In this document: piece by piece, positions 41,759 through 53,650 of the stretch
How positions within the stretch are numbered: position 1 is the stretch's first letter
How the letters are laid out: the number at the start of each line of letters is the position of its first letter
Source of the DNA: Roseateles toxinivorans
Lineage (GTDB): Bacteria > Pseudomonadota > Gammaproteobacteria > Burkholderiales > Burkholderiaceae_C
Assembly: GCA_945898095.1 (NCBI GenBank)
Contig: CAMDHE010000003.1
Coordinates: 1 to 64,000, forward strand
DNA length: 64,000 nucleotides
Reading direction: 5' to 3'
Notes under the pieces: generated by a model
What the model was told of the DNA's origin: nothing
The model's input: only the letters and a program-made list of their open reading frames with translations
Database searches by the model: none
Made by a program: the position numbers and the translations under genes

Positions 41759-44125
41759 TCAGGCTTGGGCTTTCCAGCGCTTCAGCAGCAATGCGTTGCT
41801 GACCACCGAGACGCTTGAAAAAGCCATCGCCGCACCCGCCAGCACCGGGTTCAAGAGGCCGAAAGCGGCCAGCGGAATACCGACGACGTTGTAGGCAAAA
41901 GCCCAGAACAGGTTCTGCCTGATCTTGGCATAGGTGCGGCGCGAGATCGAAATCGCGTCTGCGACTAGCGCCGGGTTGCCGCGCATCAGCGTAATGCCGG
42001 CTGCGGCCATCGCGACCTCGGTGCCGCTGGACATCGCCATGCCGACATCGGCGGCAGCCAGCGCCGGCGCATCATTGATACCGTCTCCCACCATCGCGAC
42101 GCGTCGCCCGCCGGCGCGCAACTCGGCGACGATGCGGGCCTTGTCGGCCGGCAGCACTTCCGCGTGCAGCAAATCGATTCCCAGCGCCTGGGCTACGGCG
42201 CCGGCGCTGCCGCGGTTATCGCCGCTGAGCAACGCCGTCTTGATGCCCATCCGGTGCAGGCGCGCTATCGCTGCAGCAGCAGAATTTTTGACTGCATCGC
42301 CGAAGGCCAGCATGCCGATCAATCGCGGTGGATCCTCGACGACGGCCAGCCAGGACAGGCTGTGACCTTCAGCCTGCAATGACCCAGCGCGTTGCTGCCA
42401 GGCTGTCAGGTCGATGCCTTGTTCCTGCATCAAGCGGCTGCTGCCCAGCAACAGATTCATGGGGTGACCTTCGAAATTGACGCTGCCTGTCACGCCGCGC
42501 CCTGGCAAGGCACGCAGATCCTGCACCGGCAGCGGCGGCAATGAGGCGGCCGTAGCAGCATGGCTCACGGCATGAGCCAGTGGATGTTCGCTGCCGGCTT
42601 GGAGGCTGGCTGCGAGCAGCAAGAGCTCGGGTTCGCCTTCGATCGCCACCAGTTGCGGCCGGCCCTCGGTCAATGTGCCGGTCTTGTCAAAAGCGACCAG
42701 TTCGATGCCATGGGCCAGTTCCAGCGCTTGCGCGTCCTTGATCAAGATGCCATAGCGTGCGGCGACGCCGGTGCCGGCCATGATGGCGGTCGGCGTCGCC
42801 AGCCCGAGCGCGCAGGGGCAAGCGATCACCAGCACCGAGACTGCGTTGAGCAGCGCATGCTCCCAGTTGCCACCCAGCAGCCCCCAGCCGAGCAGCGTCA
42901 GCAGCGCCAGGCCCAGCACCACCGGAACGAAAACTGCGCTGACCTGATCGACCAGGCGCTGGATCGGTGCCTTTTGGCCTTGAGCGTCCTCGACCATGCG
43001 GGCGATCCGCGCCAGCGTCGATTCAGCTCCGATTGCCGTGCAACGCAGTTTCAGCAAGCCATCGCCATTGACCGCACCGCCGGTCACCTGGTCACCCGGC
43101 GACTTGGCCACTGGCAGGCTTTCGCCGGTGATCAAGGATTCATCGGCCTCGCTGCTGCCTTCGAGCACCTGGCCGTCGACCGGGATGCGCTCGCCGGGTC
43201 GCACCAGGATCAGGTCTCCAAGCTGCAGCGCGGCGACCGGCAGCAACAACTGCTGGCCGTCACGCAGTACCAGCGCTTGCTCGGGTTGCAGCGCTTGCAG
43301 CGCGCGGATCGCCGCCGTGGTCTGGCGCTTGGCGCGCGCTTCCAGCCATTTGCCCAGCAGCACCAGGGTGATCACGACCGCCGCCGACTCGAAATAGAGC
43401 GCCATCGCATGCGGCCCCTGCATCAGCAACTGGTAGACCGACAAGCCGAAGGCGGCGCTGGTGCCGAGGGCCACCAGCAGATCCATATTGCCGCTGGCGG
43501 CACGCAGCGCGGCCCAACCGGCTTTGTAGAAGCGCGCGCCGAGCCAGAACTGCACTGGCAAGGTCAGCGCCAGCTGCCAGTAACCGTTCAGCATCCAATG
43601 TTTTCCTGCCAGCATTGCCAGCATCGGCAGCGCCAAGGGGGCCGAAAGCAGGGCCGCGATCAGCACCGGCCAGCCGCTGCTTTGCCAGGGCGCTTGGGTC
43701 GGCGTCTCGGCCTCGAGGCTGGCCGAATAACCTGCTTTGCTCACGGCAGCGATCAGCAGATCTGGTGTGACATTGGAAAGCAATCTGATGCTTGCCGTTT
43801 CGGTCGCCAGATTGACTTCGGCGCTGAGCAAGCCGGGAATCTTTTTCAGCGCGCGCTCGACCCGGCTGACGCAGGAGGCGCAGGTCATGCCGCTGATCCG
43901 CAGCCGCAGCTGTTGTTGCTTCAATTGGTAGCCGGCTTTTTCTACTGCAGCCTGCAAGGCTTCGAAGGGTGCCGAACCCTCGACGCTGGCAACTTCGGTG
44001 GCCAGATTGACATCGGCCTGGATCACGCCGGGCACAGCCAGCAAGCGTTTTTCAACCCGCGCAACGCAAGATGCACAAGTCATGCCTTCGATCGGTAATT
44101 TCGATTGATAGTTCAGTTGGCTCAT
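41759..44125 (-). CDS. copA: Copper-translocating P-type ATPase with two HMA domains
   Basis: Two GMTCASCV motifs, CPC ([12 protein letters not shown]), [19 protein letters not shown]. Confidence 0.93.
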   Translation of the reverse strand: MSQLNYQSKLPIEGMTCASCVARVEKRLLAVPGVIQADVNLATEVASVEGSAPFEALQAAVEKAGYQLKQQQLRLRISGMTCASCVSRVERALKKIPGLLSAEVNLATETASIRLLSNVTPDLLIAAVSKAGYSASLEAETPTQAPWQSSGWPVLIAALLSAPLALPMLAMLAGKHWMLNGYWQLALTLPVQFWLGARFYKAGWAALRAASGNMDLLVALGTSAAFGLSVYQLLMQGPHAMALYFESAAVVITLVLLGKWLEARAKRQTTAAIRALQALQPEQALVLRDGQQLLLPVAALQLGDLILVRPGERIPVDGQVLEGSSEADESLITGESLPVAKSPGDQVTGGAVNGDGLLKLRCTAIGAESTLARIARMVEDAQGQKAPIQRLVDQVSAVFVPVVLGLALLTLLGWGLLGGNWEHALLNAVSVLVIACPCALGLATPTAIMAGTGVAARYGILIKDAQALELAHGIELVAFDKTGTLTEGRPQLVAIEGEPELLLLAASLQAGSEHPLAHAVSHAATAASLPPLPVQDLRALPGRGVTGSVNFEGHPMNLLLGSSRLMQEQGIDLTAWQQRAGSLQAEGHSLSWLAVVEDPPRLIGMLAFGDAVKNSAAAAIARLHRMGIKTALLSGDNRGSAGAVAQALGIDLLHAEVLPADKARIVAELRAGGRRVAMVGDGINDAPALAAADVGMAMSSGTEVAMAAAGITLMRGNPALVADAISISRRTYAKIRQNLFWAFAYNVVGIPLAAFGLLNPVLAGAAMAFSSVSVVSNALLLKRWKAQA

Positions 44126-44196
44126 CTGCCTAGTGTCAACCATCGAGCGGCCTGATGCGGTTAAGCTGGCGCAAAGCTGCTCAGGAGCGACAAGCA

Positions 44197-44397
44197 ATGA
44201 ACCAATTCCAATTCCATCTGCCCGACATGACTTGCGGGCATTGCGCCGCAACGGTGACCAAGACGCTGCTGGCCCTCGACTCGGAAGCGCAAGTCAATAT
44301 CGACCGCCCTGCCAGGCAGGTGCAAGTCAGTACCAGCGCGAATCGCGAAGCGCTGGTGGCGGCTTTGAGCGAAGAGGGTTTCCCGCCAGCGGAATGA
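44197..44397 (+). CDS. Heavy-metal-associated domain protein (CopZ-like)
   Basis: [28 protein letters not shown]. Confidence 0.88.
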   Translation: MNQFQFHLPDMTCGHCAATVTKTLLALDSEAQVNIDRPARQVQVSTSANREALVAALSEEGFPPAE

Positions 44398-44425
44398 TCA
44401 TCCGGACCGGCGGCCCGGATGATCA
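44395..44425. terminator. Hairpin between convergent copZ-like and Mo-hydroxylase genes
   Basis: TGATCATCCGG accggcggc CCGGATGATCA, 11-bp stem; the copZ-like TGA is in the left arm. Confidence 0.65.
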
Positions 44426-44430
44426 GGCGA

Positions 44431-46569
44431 TCAGGCGCGCTTCAGCGCCTCGCTGTCGATCGGCAGACTGCGCAAACGCACGCCGGTGGCAGCGAAGATC
44501 GCGTTGGTGACAGCCGGCGCGATCGGCGGTGTGCCGGGCTCGCCGATGCCGCCGGGCGCTTCCATGCTGGGCAGGATATGCACTTCGACTTTGGGCATCT
44601 CGTTGATGCGAACGACCGGGTAGTCGTGGAAATTGCCCTGTTCAACGCGGCCATCCTTGTAGCTGACCTTGCCGTATAAAGCGGCTGACAGGCCGAAGCA
44701 GATCGCACTTTCGATCTGGCGTGCAATCGTCAGTGGGTTGACGGTCATGCCGCAATCAACCGCAGCGGTGACACGGTGCACGCGGGGCTTGCCATCTTTG
44801 GCCACCGAAACTTCGACCACCTGGGCGACATAGCTGCCAAAGCTCTCGGCCACCGCGATACCGCGCTTGACGCCAGCCGGCAGCGGCTTGCCCCAGCCGG
44901 CTTTGGCCGCCGCCGCCACCAATACGGCCTGGTGGCGCGGCTTCTTGCTCAGCATGGATAGTCGGAACTGCAGCGGGTCGGCCTTGGCTGCATGGGCCAG
45001 CTCGTCGATGAAGCTTTCGATGAAGAAGGTATTTTGCGAGCTGCCGACCGAACGCCAGAACCAGACCTGCGGACCGGGTTCGGCGCGACCATAGGCGATG
45101 CGCTGATTCGGAATGTCATAGGGATGGTCAGCCAGACCTTCTACAGCCATCGCGTCAACACCGCTTGCCGGAAGCGCCATGAAGCCGCTGCCAGCCATGA
45201 TCGACGGCGCAGCCACATTGGCGTTGAGCAGCGTGGCCCGGCCCTGGGCGTCGAGCGCCGCGTTGAACTGCACCAGCGCTGCCGGGCGGTAATAGCCGGC
45301 TGCCATGTCGTCTTCACGGGTGTAGATCAGCTTGACCGGACTGCCGCTGAGCTTGGACAGCAGCGTCGCGTCGATCGTGAAGTCAGGCGCAAAACGCCGC
45401 CCGAAGCCGCCGCCGAGCAGCATCGTATTGACCTTGACCTTGGCTGGCGTGACCTGTGCCACCTGGCTCAGGATGCCTTGCGCCGGACCCTGGCTTTGGG
45501 TGCCGGCCCAGATCGTCACGTTGTCGCCCTGGACCCAGGCCAGGCAGTTCATCGGCTCCATGCAGGCATGGGCCAGATAAGGCACTTCATAGCTGGCGCT
45601 GAGGCGCTGCGCTGCATCGGCTACAGCCGGCTCACCTTGCTTGAAGGCGATGGCGCCGCTGCTTGCGGCTTGGGTGGCAGCCTCTGTCAGCATTGTGGTG
45701 ACCTTGGCGCTCGAGAGCAAAGCTGGGCCGAGATCCCATTGCACTGCCAGCGCGTCGCGACCTTTCTTGGCGGCCCAGAAGCCATCGGCCAGCACCGCTA
45801 CGCCGTTCCGTATCGCGATGATTTTCTGCACGCCCTTGATTGCCTTGGCTGCAGCCTCGTCCATCGACTTGAGCTTGGCTTGGGGCGAAGGCGAACGCGC
45901 CATCACGGCCACCAGCATGCCGTCGATGCGGGCATCGATGCCGAACATCGCGCTGCCGTTGACTTTGGCCGGGGTGTCCAGGCGGCGGGTCGGCTTGCCC
46001 AGAATCTTGAAGTCTTTCGGCGCTTTCAGCACCGGCTTGGCCGGCAGCGTCAATTGGCTTGCCGCGGCGACGAGGGCGCCGTAGCTGAGCTTTCTGCCAT
46101 CAGGTGCAATCACCTGGCTGCGCTCGGTGCGCAGTTGCGCGGCAGGCAGACGCCATTGGGCTGCAGCAGCGGCGACGAGCATCTCGCGCGCTGCCGCACC
46201 TGCTTCACGCAGCGGTGTCCAGAAGGCCCTGATGGTGGTGCTGCCGCCGGTCGCCTGCATGCCGAACATCGGGTTGTTGTAGGCTGAATCAGCTTGGGCC
46301 TGCTCGACGCTGACCAGTTTCCAGTCGGCATCGAGTTCTTCGGCCACCAACATCGGCAGTGCGGTCAGCACGCCCTGGCCCATTTCGGCCGAACCGCTGA
46401 TGATGGTGATGCGGTTGTCGGGCGTGATGCGCAGCCAGGCATTCGGCGCGAAGGTATTGGTCTGGGCTTGTGCGCGCTTGAGCGTCAGGGGCAAGGCAAA
46501 GCCGATCAGCAAGGCCGAGCCGGCGCTGGTCTTCAAGAAATTGCGGCGGTTGGTTTGCAAGCTGTCCAT
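44431..46569 (-). CDS. Xanthine dehydrogenase family molybdopterin-binding subunit (IorB-like)
   Basis: TAT-like [56 protein letters not shown]. Confidence 0.9.
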   Translation of the reverse strand: MDSLQTNRRNFLKTSAGSALLIGFALPLTLKRAQAQTNTFAPNAWLRITPDNRITIISGSAEMGQGVLTALPMLVAEELDADWKLVSVEQAQADSAYNNPMFGMQATGGSTTIRAFWTPLREAGAAAREMLVAAAAAQWRLPAAQLRTERSQVIAPDGRKLSYGALVAAASQLTLPAKPVLKAPKDFKILGKPTRRLDTPAKVNGSAMFGIDARIDGMLVAVMARSPSPQAKLKSMDEAAAKAIKGVQKIIAIRNGVAVLADGFWAAKKGRDALAVQWDLGPALLSSAKVTTMLTEAATQAASSGAIAFKQGEPAVADAAQRLSASYEVPYLAHACMEPMNCLAWVQGDNVTIWAGTQSQGPAQGILSQVAQVTPAKVKVNTMLLGGGFGRRFAPDFTIDATLLSKLSGSPVKLIYTREDDMAAGYYRPAALVQFNAALDAQGRATLLNANVAAPSIMAGSGFMALPASGVDAMAVEGLADHPYDIPNQRIAYGRAEPGPQVWFWRSVGSSQNTFFIESFIDELAHAAKADPLQFRLSMLSKKPRHQAVLVAAAAKAGWGKPLPAGVKRGIAVAESFGSYVAQVVEVSVAKDGKPRVHRVTAAVDCGMTVNPLTIARQIESAICFGLSAALYGKVSYKDGRVEQGNFHDYPVVRINEMPKVEVHILPSMEAPGGIGEPGTPPIAPAVTNAIFAATGVRLRSLPIDSEALKRA

Positions 46570-46570
46570 C

Positions 46571-47047
46571 TCAGGCTGCCTTGTGGCTTGCAGAAAGCGA
46601 CGCGGCGGCGACATGGATCGCCTCGCGGATCTGGCCGTAAGTACCGCATCGGCAGATGTTTCCGCTCATCGCGCCGTCGATGTCTGCATCGCTGGGCGTC
46701 TTTTTGCTTGCCAGCAGCGCGCAGGCGCTCATGATCTGGCCGCTCTGGCAATACCCGCATTGGGGCACATCGATCTTGACCCAGGCGGCTTGCACCGCGC
46801 TGCCGGTTTTGCTGGCGCCGATGCCCTCGATCGTGGTGACTTTCTTGCCGACTGCTGCCGACAGCGGTGTCGAGCAGGCGCGGACTGCCTGACCATTCAG
46901 ATGCACGGTGCAAGCGCCGCAAAGTGCCATGCCGCAGCCGAACTTGGTGCCGGTCAGTTGCAGGTCTTCGCGCAATGCCCACAGCAGCGGCATTTCCGGG
47001 TCAACGTCGAGCGCTACAGCCTTGCCATTGACAGTCAGATTGATCAC
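46571..47047 (-). CDS. (2Fe-2S)-binding subunit (IorA-like)
   Basis: [49 protein letters not shown]. Confidence 0.92.
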   Translation of the reverse strand: MINLTVNGKAVALDVDPEMPLLWALREDLQLTGTKFGCGMALCGACTVHLNGQAVRACSTPLSAAVGKKVTTIEGIGASKTGSAVQAAWVKIDVPQCGYCQSGQIMSACALLASKKTPSDADIDGAMSGNICRCGTYGQIREAIHVAAASLSASHKAA

Positions 47048-47198
47048 GGGATTCCTTGAGTTGGATTAAAAATTTTGATGGCTTTTGGCCTTGACTTGGC
47101 GAAGATCGTAAGTCAGCTCCAAGTTTTCCGCCTGACTTGCTCAGTCAGTCATCTGCCGGGTGAGGGCAGTGGCGCCAATCTTCACCGATAATGCCGAG

Positions 47199-47571
47199 GT
47201 GAAGCAAGCCAGACCGCCGCTGGTGCGAGCATGGAAACATGGCACTGGAGGAAGGTCCGGACTGCATAGAGCAGCGTAGCAGTTAACGGCTGTCCGGCGT
47301 GAGCCGAGGATCAGAGCAACAGAGACGAATCGATCGAACGTGCAAGGCGCAAGCTTTGCGGGACTGGTGGCGCAGCCACCAGGATCGGGTGAAACGGGCA
47401 ATCTCTACGCGCAGCAACACCAAGTAGGCCAGTATTGATGCGGCTCGCAGAGCTGGCGGGTAGGTGGCACCGAGCCGGGCAGCGATGCCCGGCCAAGAGG
47501 AATGGCGGTCACAGGGCTGGCGTCGCAAGACGCAAGTCCTGCACAGAATCCGGCCTATCGGCTTGCTTCAC
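47199..47571 (+). ncRNA. rnpB: RNase P RNA (bacterial class A)
   Basis: GAGGAAGGTCCGGACT and ACAGAATCCGGCCTATCGG conserved regions; ends pair GTGAAGCAAGCC/GGCTTGCTTCAC. Confidence 0.93.
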
Positions 47572-47580
47572 AATAAATTT

Positions 47581-48552
47581 TCAAGGCGCCAGCAAGGCCT
47601 CGATCGTTTGTTGCACGGCCAATGCCTCGGCATAGCCGGGCAGGCTGTGCGGCCGACCTTCGATCAGCGCGACCCATTGGTCCAGTTGGTCGGAATGTGC
47701 GGTTTGGCGCAGGTCGCCGCTCAATCCCGGTAGCTTGCTGCCACCGCGCTGTTCGACCCGGCTGAACCATTCGCCCAGTTCGATCTCGCCCGTTGCAGCA
47801 CGCCACAGCATCAGGTTGTGGTCGGCCAACTCGCCGCCGACCCGGCCTGAAATTTGCACCGTGACAGCGCCGATTTGCAGCAGGGCTTGCAGGTCAGTTT
47901 CGGCGCTGCGGCCGTCAGTCGGGTAGCTGACCAGCCTGTGTTTGACGCTTGCTGTCCCGAGCACGCGCTGCAGCGCGAAGATGAAATGCGACAGCACTTC
48001 GCGGGTGAAGCCGCCTTCGATGCGCTCGCTCAGCCATGCGCCAGCGCCAGCCTGCCAAGGCCTTGGCCAAGCCGCAAAGGCCAGTTCCAGCCGGACCTCG
48101 CTTAAAGCGCCCAGCGGCAAGCTTGAGTTGCTGCCAAAAGCCGCTTGTAGTTGTGTCAAGCCCGGTGCCGAGGCCAGCGCGAAGTTGACCGCGGCGCGAA
48201 GATTTTCCCGCTCGATACGGGCGATGCAGGCGCTTGCGGCGACGAAGTCGACGGTCAAGGGTTTTTCGCAGAACACGGCCAAGCCCGCGTCGAAAGCGAG
48301 CTCTGACAAGGCCATATGCGGTGCTGGCGGCGTTGCGATGTAGAGGCTGTGCAGACCTGCCGTGGCGATCAAATCGTCTGCACTGTCGGCGGCGCGCAAG
48401 ACCGGCCAGGTCTGCAAGGTCTTCGCAATCGCGGCCGGATCGGCGTCCCAGACCGCGACGGCCTGCAAGCGTTTGTGGGCAGCCAATCTTGCCAGCATGC
48501 GCTGACCCATGACGCCCAGACCGATCACTCCGACATTCAATTGCTCACCCAT
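47581..48552 (-). CDS. Gfo/Idh/MocA-family oxidoreductase
   Basis: LNVGVIGLGVMGQRMLARLAAH; GLAVFCEKPLTVDF. Confidence 0.87.
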   Translation of the reverse strand: MGEQLNVGVIGLGVMGQRMLARLAAHKRLQAVAVWDADPAAIAKTLQTWPVLRAADSADDLIATAGLHSLYIATPPAPHMALSELAFDAGLAVFCEKPLTVDFVAASACIARIERENLRAAVNFALASAPGLTQLQAAFGSNSSLPLGALSEVRLELAFAAWPRPWQAGAGAWLSERIEGGFTREVLSHFIFALQRVLGTASVKHRLVSYPTDGRSAETDLQALLQIGAVTVQISGRVGGELADHNLMLWRAATGEIELGEWFSRVEQRGGSKLPGLSGDLRQTAHSDQLDQWVALIEGRPHSLPGYAEALAVQQTIEALLAP

Positions 48553-48655
48553 GCAGCCCCCGGTTCAAACGCGCAGTTTAGGCGCGGCCGCTACACTTCC
48601 GCTCGCCCAAGAGGCCCGGCAACTTCGTCGGGTGCAGCAGACCCTGATCCCGAAG

Positions 48656-49861
48656 ATGAATCCTGAAGCCAGCAAGTTATGGCGCGCACCGCGCTGGGCC
48701 TTGGCCGTTCTGCTGGCCTGTCTGGGCATGCTGGGCCCTTTTTCGATTGACACTTTTTTGCCGGCCTTCTCCGGCATCGCCGCAGCGCTTGATGCGACAC
48801 CGGTGCAGATGCAGCAGACCCTGTCGAGCTATTTACTCGGCTTTGCGGTGATGAATTTATTTCACGGGGCGCTGTCCGACAGCTTCGGGCGCCGGCCGGT
48901 CGTGTTGTGGGGTATGGCGGCGTTCAGCCTCGCTTCAATGGGTTGCGCGCTTGCCGGCAGCATCGGCCAGTTGGTGTTCTGGCGTACGGTGCAGGGCATG
49001 TCGGCGGGGGCGGGCATCGTTGTTTCGCGCGCCATCATCCGCGATATGTTCGACCCGTCGGAAGCGCAGCGGGTGATGTCCCAGGTAACGATTTTCTTCG
49101 GCATTGCCCCGGCAGTCGCGCCCATGGTCGGAGGCTTCTTGTTCGTGCATGCCGATTGGCATTCGATCTTCTGGTTCCTGATGCTGGTCGGTATCACCTT
49201 GTTTGTCGCCAACTGGCGGCTCCTGCCCGAAACCCTGCACAAGGATTCGGTCCAGCCCTTCAATCTGCGTCATTTGATGCGAGGCTATCGCCGCCTGCTC
49301 GGCAGCCGCCGTTTCGTCCCTTTGGCCCTGGCCAGTGGGATTCCGTTCAATGGCCTGTTTCTCTATGTGCTGGCGGCGCCGGTTTTCGTCGGCGAACACC
49401 TGCAATTGGCACCGACGCAGTTCTTCTGGTTTTTCTGCTTTTCGATCGGCGGCATCATGGGTGGCGCCTTTTTGAGCGGCCGCCTGGCCGGCAGAATCAA
49501 GCCGAAGCGCCAGATCCGTTATGGCTTCACCATCATGCTGCTGGTGTCGATCCTGAACGTCGGTTTGAACTATTTGTTGCCGCCGAGCCCGTTCTGGGCC
49601 TTGCCGGTGATTTCGGCCTTTGCCTTCGGTTGGTCGCTGATGGTGCCGGTCGTCACGCTGATGGCATTGGACGAGGCACCAATGCGGCGCGGCATGGCGT
49701 CTTCCTTGCAATCCTGCATTGGCAGCGCGGCCAACGCCTTCGTCGCCGGCGTGATCGTTCCGCTGGTGATGCATTCCACGCTGGCCCTGGCCTGGACTTC
49801 GCTGGGCATGATGTGCATCGGCCTGATTGCCTGGCTCTGGGTCAAGCGCCAAATGGCCTGA
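48656..49861 (+). CDS. Bcr/CflA-family MFS drug efflux transporter
   Basis: 12-TM profile; LGPFSIDTFLPAFSGIAAALDATPVQMQQTLSSYLLGFA; GALSDSFGRRPVVLWG. Confidence 0.9.
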   Translation: MNPEASKLWRAPRWALAVLLACLGMLGPFSIDTFLPAFSGIAAALDATPVQMQQTLSSYLLGFAVMNLFHGALSDSFGRRPVVLWGMAAFSLASMGCALAGSIGQLVFWRTVQGMSAGAGIVVSRAIIRDMFDPSEAQRVMSQVTIFFGIAPAVAPMVGGFLFVHADWHSIFWFLMLVGITLFVANWRLLPETLHKDSVQPFNLRHLMRGYRRLLGSRRFVPLALASGIPFNGLFLYVLAAPVFVGEHLQLAPTQFFWFFCFSIGGIMGGAFLSGRLAGRIKPKRQIRYGFTIMLLVSILNVGLNYLLPPSPFWALPVISAFAFGWSLMVPVVTLMALDEAPMRRGMASSLQSCIGSAANAFVAGVIVPLVMHSTLALAWTSLGMMCIGLIAWLWVKRQMA

Positions 49862-50042
49862 GGGCTGGGTCGATCGACATGAGTTGGCCCAGGTAAGCTC
49901 ATCTTCCACTTGCAGACCGGATTGCAAGTCCTTATTTTAGAACGATATATGCCTTCCTTGATGCTCGAAGGTATGAATCTAAGTGCTTGATTTCATTGAG
50001 TTTCTTGCGATTTTTCTTGACCTGGAACGGTTCCGTGATTAA

Positions 50043-50073
50043 AGTGGCGAAAAGTGCACTTTAGTGGGTTGCT
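50043..50073 (+). promoter_or_regulatory. Candidate MraZ boxes upstream of mraZ
   Basis: AGTGGC / AGTGCA / AGTGGG at 50043, 50053, 50063, 10-bp periodicity. Confidence 0.5.
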
Positions 50074-50514
50074 GTGGCGGAATATGTGTTTCAGGGGGCT
50101 TCTGCCTTGGCGATGGATGCCAAGGGGCGTCTGGCCGTCCCGACACGCCACCGTGACCTGTTGCAGGGCCTGTGCTCAGGGCAATTGACGGTGACCAAGC
50201 ACCCGGAAGGCTGCTTGATGTTGTTCCCTCGCCCAGCCTGGGAAAACTTCCGTGACCGTATTGCGGCTTTGCCGATGTCGGCTTCCGGTTGGAAGCGGAT
50301 CTTTTTGGGCAATGCGATCGACGTCGAGATCGACGCTTCAGGTCGCGCCTTGATCGCGCCCGAATTGCGTAATGCCGCAGGTCTGCAAAAAGACGTGATG
50401 CTGCTCGGCATGGGCAGTCATTTCGAGCTCTGGGATGCGGCAGCCTATGCCCTGCATGAGGCTCAGGTGATGCAGTCAGAACTGCCTGCAGCCCTCAAGG
50501 ATTTCAGTTTCTGA
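50074..50514 (+). CDS. mraZ: Transcriptional regulator MraZ
   Basis: GTG start; [25 protein letters not shown]; first gene of dcw cluster. Confidence 0.93.
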   Translation: MAEYVFQGASALAMDAKGRLAVPTRHRDLLQGLCSGQLTVTKHPEGCLMLFPRPAWENFRDRIAALPMSASGWKRIFLGNAIDVEIDASGRALIAPELRNAAGLQKDVMLLGMGSHFELWDAAAYALHEAQVMQSELPAALKDFSF

Positions 50515-51506
50515 TGGATCTGCCGCCCGCCATCGCGCCGCAGTTGCTGCACAACACCGTGCTGCTTGAGGAGGCTGTCGAAGCCTTGTTGACAAGGCCG
50601 GATGCGATCTATGTGGACGGCACTTTCGGCCGTGGTGGGCATTCGCGTTTGTTGCTCGAAAAAATGGCCCCCGAAGGGCGGTTGGTAGCGATAGACCGCG
50701 ACCTCGATGCCATCGCTGCAGCCACCGAGGGCGATGCCAAGATCACTGATCCGCGGTTTTCGATTGTCCATTCGCCATTTGCCGATATGAAGTCCCGCTT
50801 GGCGAGGCTTGGTATCAAGCAGGTGCAGGGTGTGTTGCTGGATCTGGGCGTTTCGAGCCCACAGATCGACAACCCGGAGCGCGGCTTCAGTTTTCGATTC
50901 AGCGCACCGCTGGACATGCGCATGGACCGCAGTCGTGGCGAGAGCGCTGCAGATTTTCTGGCGCGTGCCGATGAGCGCCAAATTGCCGAGGTGATCAAGG
51001 ACTATGGAGAAGAACGGTTTGCTGTTCAGATTGCAAAAGCGCTTGTTGCTCGCCGCGCAGAGGGGAAGCCGGTACGAAGCACGGACGAACTCTCCGACCT
51101 CGTGGCTCGTGCGGTCAAGACCCGGGAGCCGGGCCAGAACCCCGCAACGCGCACATTTCAAGCTCTTCGGATTCACGTCAATGCCGAACTTGAAGAACTC
51201 GAGCAGGGACTGAGCGCCGCATTGAATCTGCTGTCGCCAGGTGGGCGCATGGCGATCATCAGCTTCCATTCGCTTGAAGACCGCATCGTCAAGACCTTCA
51301 TCGCTGCGCATAGCAAACAGTTGGTCGACCGACGCGCCTTGTTTGCCGAGCCCAAACCGCTGGCGCTGCGCGCTGTGGCGCGAATCAAACCCAGTGACGC
51401 CGAGGTACGCGCCAACCCGCGTTCGCGCTCGGCGATTCTGCGTGTGGCCGAGCGCACCGAAGCGCCGTTGCCGCTCGAGCATCAAAAACGTCGACGGGCG
51501 GAATGA
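50514..51506 (+). CDS. rsmH: 16S rRNA (cytosine-1402-N4)-methyltransferase
   Basis: [38 protein letters not shown]. Confidence 0.95.
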   Translation: MDLPPAIAPQLLHNTVLLEEAVEALLTRPDAIYVDGTFGRGGHSRLLLEKMAPEGRLVAIDRDLDAIAAATEGDAKITDPRFSIVHSPFADMKSRLARLGIKQVQGVLLDLGVSSPQIDNPERGFSFRFSAPLDMRMDRSRGESAADFLARADERQIAEVIKDYGEERFAVQIAKALVARRAEGKPVRSTDELSDLVARAVKTREPGQNPATRTFQALRIHVNAELEELEQGLSAALNLLSPGGRMAIISFHSLEDRIVKTFIAAHSKQLVDRRALFAEPKPLALRAVARIKPSDAEVRANPRSRSAILRVAERTEAPLPLEHQKRRRAE

Positions 51507-51509
51507 GTG

Positions 51510-51800
51510 ATGGCGCGCCTGAATATGTTGTTGTTGTTCCTCGTGCTGGGCAGCGGCCTGCTGCTGGTCCGCAATGCCTATGAGGCGCGCCGGCTGTTCA
51601 CCGCGCTCGACCGTGCGCATACCGAGGCGCAGCGCCTGGAAGCAGACAGCCAGCGCTTGCAAGCCGAACGCCACGCTCAGGCGACCAATATCCGTGTCGA
51701 GCAAGTGGCGCGCCAGCGTCTGCAGATGAAAACGATCACACCGGCTCTGCGACAGTCTGCGCAAGACCACGCAGCTTCAGCCCCGGGAGCCAAGCGATGA
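51510..51800 (+). CDS. ftsL: Cell division protein FtsL
   Basis: Short TM plus coiled coil between rsmH and ftsI. Confidence 0.88.
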   Translation: MARLNMLLLFLVLGSGLLLVRNAYEARRLFTALDRAHTEAQRLEADSQRLQAERHAQATNIRVEQVARQRLQMKTITPALRQSAQDHAASAPGAKR

Positions 51801-53647
51801 AATGGCTGCGAAGCTTCAGCAAGTCGGTGCAAAGGAAGCCAGGTGCCAGGCCGGCGACCAAGGCCGGCAGAGACACAAGGCATGGCGCCGCGGCGCACGG
51901 CACAAGGGGCGTCAGTTATTCCACCAGCCCGCTGCTGGCTTCGAAGACGCCGCCATGGCGCTCGCATTTTCTGGTGGCTGTGGTTGGTCTGGCGTTCGCC
52001 GGATTGCTCGGCCGCGCGCTCTATGTCCAGGTGATCGCCACCGATTTTTATCAAAAGCAGGGCGAGGCCCGCTATGTGCATACGATCGAGTTGCCAGCCA
52101 GCCGTGGTCGCATCAACGACCGCAACGGTCAGGTGCTTGCCGCAAGTGTGGCTGTGCCATCAATCTGGGCGATCCCCAAGGAAGTAGATACCGACCCCGA
52201 AAAACGGCGCGCGCTGGGCAAGATCCTCGGTTGGAGCCCGGCCGAAGTCGAGCATCGGCTGGATCCGGCGACAAGATTCGCCTGGCTGCGGCGCCAAGCC
52301 GACGATTCGACAGCCGCGCAGATCAAGGCCTTGGGGCTCAAAGGCGTGTTCCAGGATCGGGAATACAAGCGCAAGTATCCGGAAGGCGAGGCCGCCGCCC
52401 ATGTGGTCGGTTTCACCAATGTGGAAGAGCGGGGCCAGGAAGGCATTGAGCTGGCGTTCCAGAAAGACCTGCAGGGACGCGTTGGATCGCGATCGGTGGT
52501 GCGTGACCGCTTGGGCCGGGTCGTCGAGGCTGTCGGCGAGGCCGTCCCGGCGATGAATGGCCATGACATCGAGCTGTCGGTTGATTCCAAAGTTCAGTTT
52601 TTTGCCTATCAGCGCATCCGTGATGCGGTGGCTGATCACAAGGCCAAGGCCGGTAGCGTGGTCGTTCTCGACGTGCAAACCGGTGAAGTCCTGGCGCTTG
52701 CCAATTACCCAAGCTATGACCCGGGAGACCGCAAGAATCTCAGCGGCGCGCAGTTGCGCAACCGCGCGCTGACCGATATTTTTGAGCCAGGGTCAACGAT
52801 GAAACCCTTCATCGTCGGACTCGCGCTCGAGACCGGTCGCGTCAACCCTGAAACGGTGATCAACACCGCACCGCGCAGCGTGGTCATCAGCGGTTGGTCT
52901 CCGACCGATGCGCATCCCCATGGCGACCTCAGCGTGACCCAGGTGATCCAGAAATCGAGCAATGTCGGTATCGTCAAGATAGCGATGAGCATGCCGGCGC
53001 GCGAGATGCACGAGACCTATACGGCCATCGGCCTTGGCCAGCGTCCGCAGATCGACTTCCCCGGCGCCATCAGTGGCAAGCTGCGGCCCTACAAGAGCTG
53101 GCGACCGATCGAACAGGCGACGATGTCCTTTGGCTATGGCGTGTCAGCCTCTTTGTTCCAGTTGGCGCAAGCCTATACGGTGTTTGCCCGCGACGGCGAA
53201 ATCATCCCGGTCACGATGATGCGCAAGCCCGCCGGCGAAACGGTTCATGGCATCAAGGTCTTCTCGCCGAAGACCGCGCTGCAATTGCGTGAAATGCTGC
53301 AATTGGCCGCAGGTCCGGGCGGTACCGCGCCGCAAGCGCAGGTCAGTGGCTATAGCGTTGGCGGCAAATCGGGGACGGCGCTAAAGCAGGAAGGCAAGGG
53401 CTATGCAGGTCAAAAATATCGGTCCTGGTTCGTCGGCATCGCACCGATCAACAAGCCGCGCATCATCGTCGCGGTGATGGTCGACGAGCCGACGACTGGC
53501 GGGCATTATGGCGGCGAGGTCGCAGGCCCGGTGTTCAGCCAGGTGGTGGCGCAGAGCTTGCGTCTGCTGGGTGTGCCACCTGATCTGGATGTCAAGTCGC
53601 AGATCGTCGCGAACCAGAAGCTGCAAGCGGTCGAAGAGAGCTTCTGA
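51797..53647 (+). CDS. ftsI: Peptidoglycan D,D-transpeptidase FtsI (PBP3)
   Basis: EPGSTMKPFIVGLALE, SSNVGIVKIA, GKSGTALK. Confidence 0.95.
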   Translation: MKWLRSFSKSVQRKPGARPATKAGRDTRHGAAAHGTRGVSYSTSPLLASKTPPWRSHFLVAVVGLAFAGLLGRALYVQVIATDFYQKQGEARYVHTIELPASRGRINDRNGQVLAASVAVPSIWAIPKEVDTDPEKRRALGKILGWSPAEVEHRLDPATRFAWLRRQADDSTAAQIKALGLKGVFQDREYKRKYPEGEAAAHVVGFTNVEERGQEGIELAFQKDLQGRVGSRSVVRDRLGRVVEAVGEAVPAMNGHDIELSVDSKVQFFAYQRIRDAVADHKAKAGSVVVLDVQTGEVLALANYPSYDPGDRKNLSGAQLRNRALTDIFEPGSTMKPFIVGLALETGRVNPETVINTAPRSVVISGWSPTDAHPHGDLSVTQVIQKSSNVGIVKIAMSMPAREMHETYTAIGLGQRPQIDFPGAISGKLRPYKSWRPIEQATMSFGYGVSASLFQLAQAYTVFARDGEIIPVTMMRKPAGETVHGIKVFSPKTALQLREMLQLAAGPGGTAPQAQVSGYSVGGKSGTALKQEGKGYAGQKYRSWFVGIAPINKPRIIVAVMVDEPTTGGHYGGEVAGPVFSQVVAQSLRLLGVPPDLDVKSQIVANQKLQAVEESF

Positions 53648-53650
53648 GTC

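Noticed and set aside
42560-44098. 512-aa plus-strand ORF antisense to copA
   Set aside because: Shadow ORF, His/Gln/Arg-rich low-complexity translation, overlaps a conserved P-type ATPase.
44992-46287. 431-aa plus-strand ORF antisense to the Mo-hydroxylase large subunit
   Set aside because: Same shadow-ORF pattern with no domain signature.
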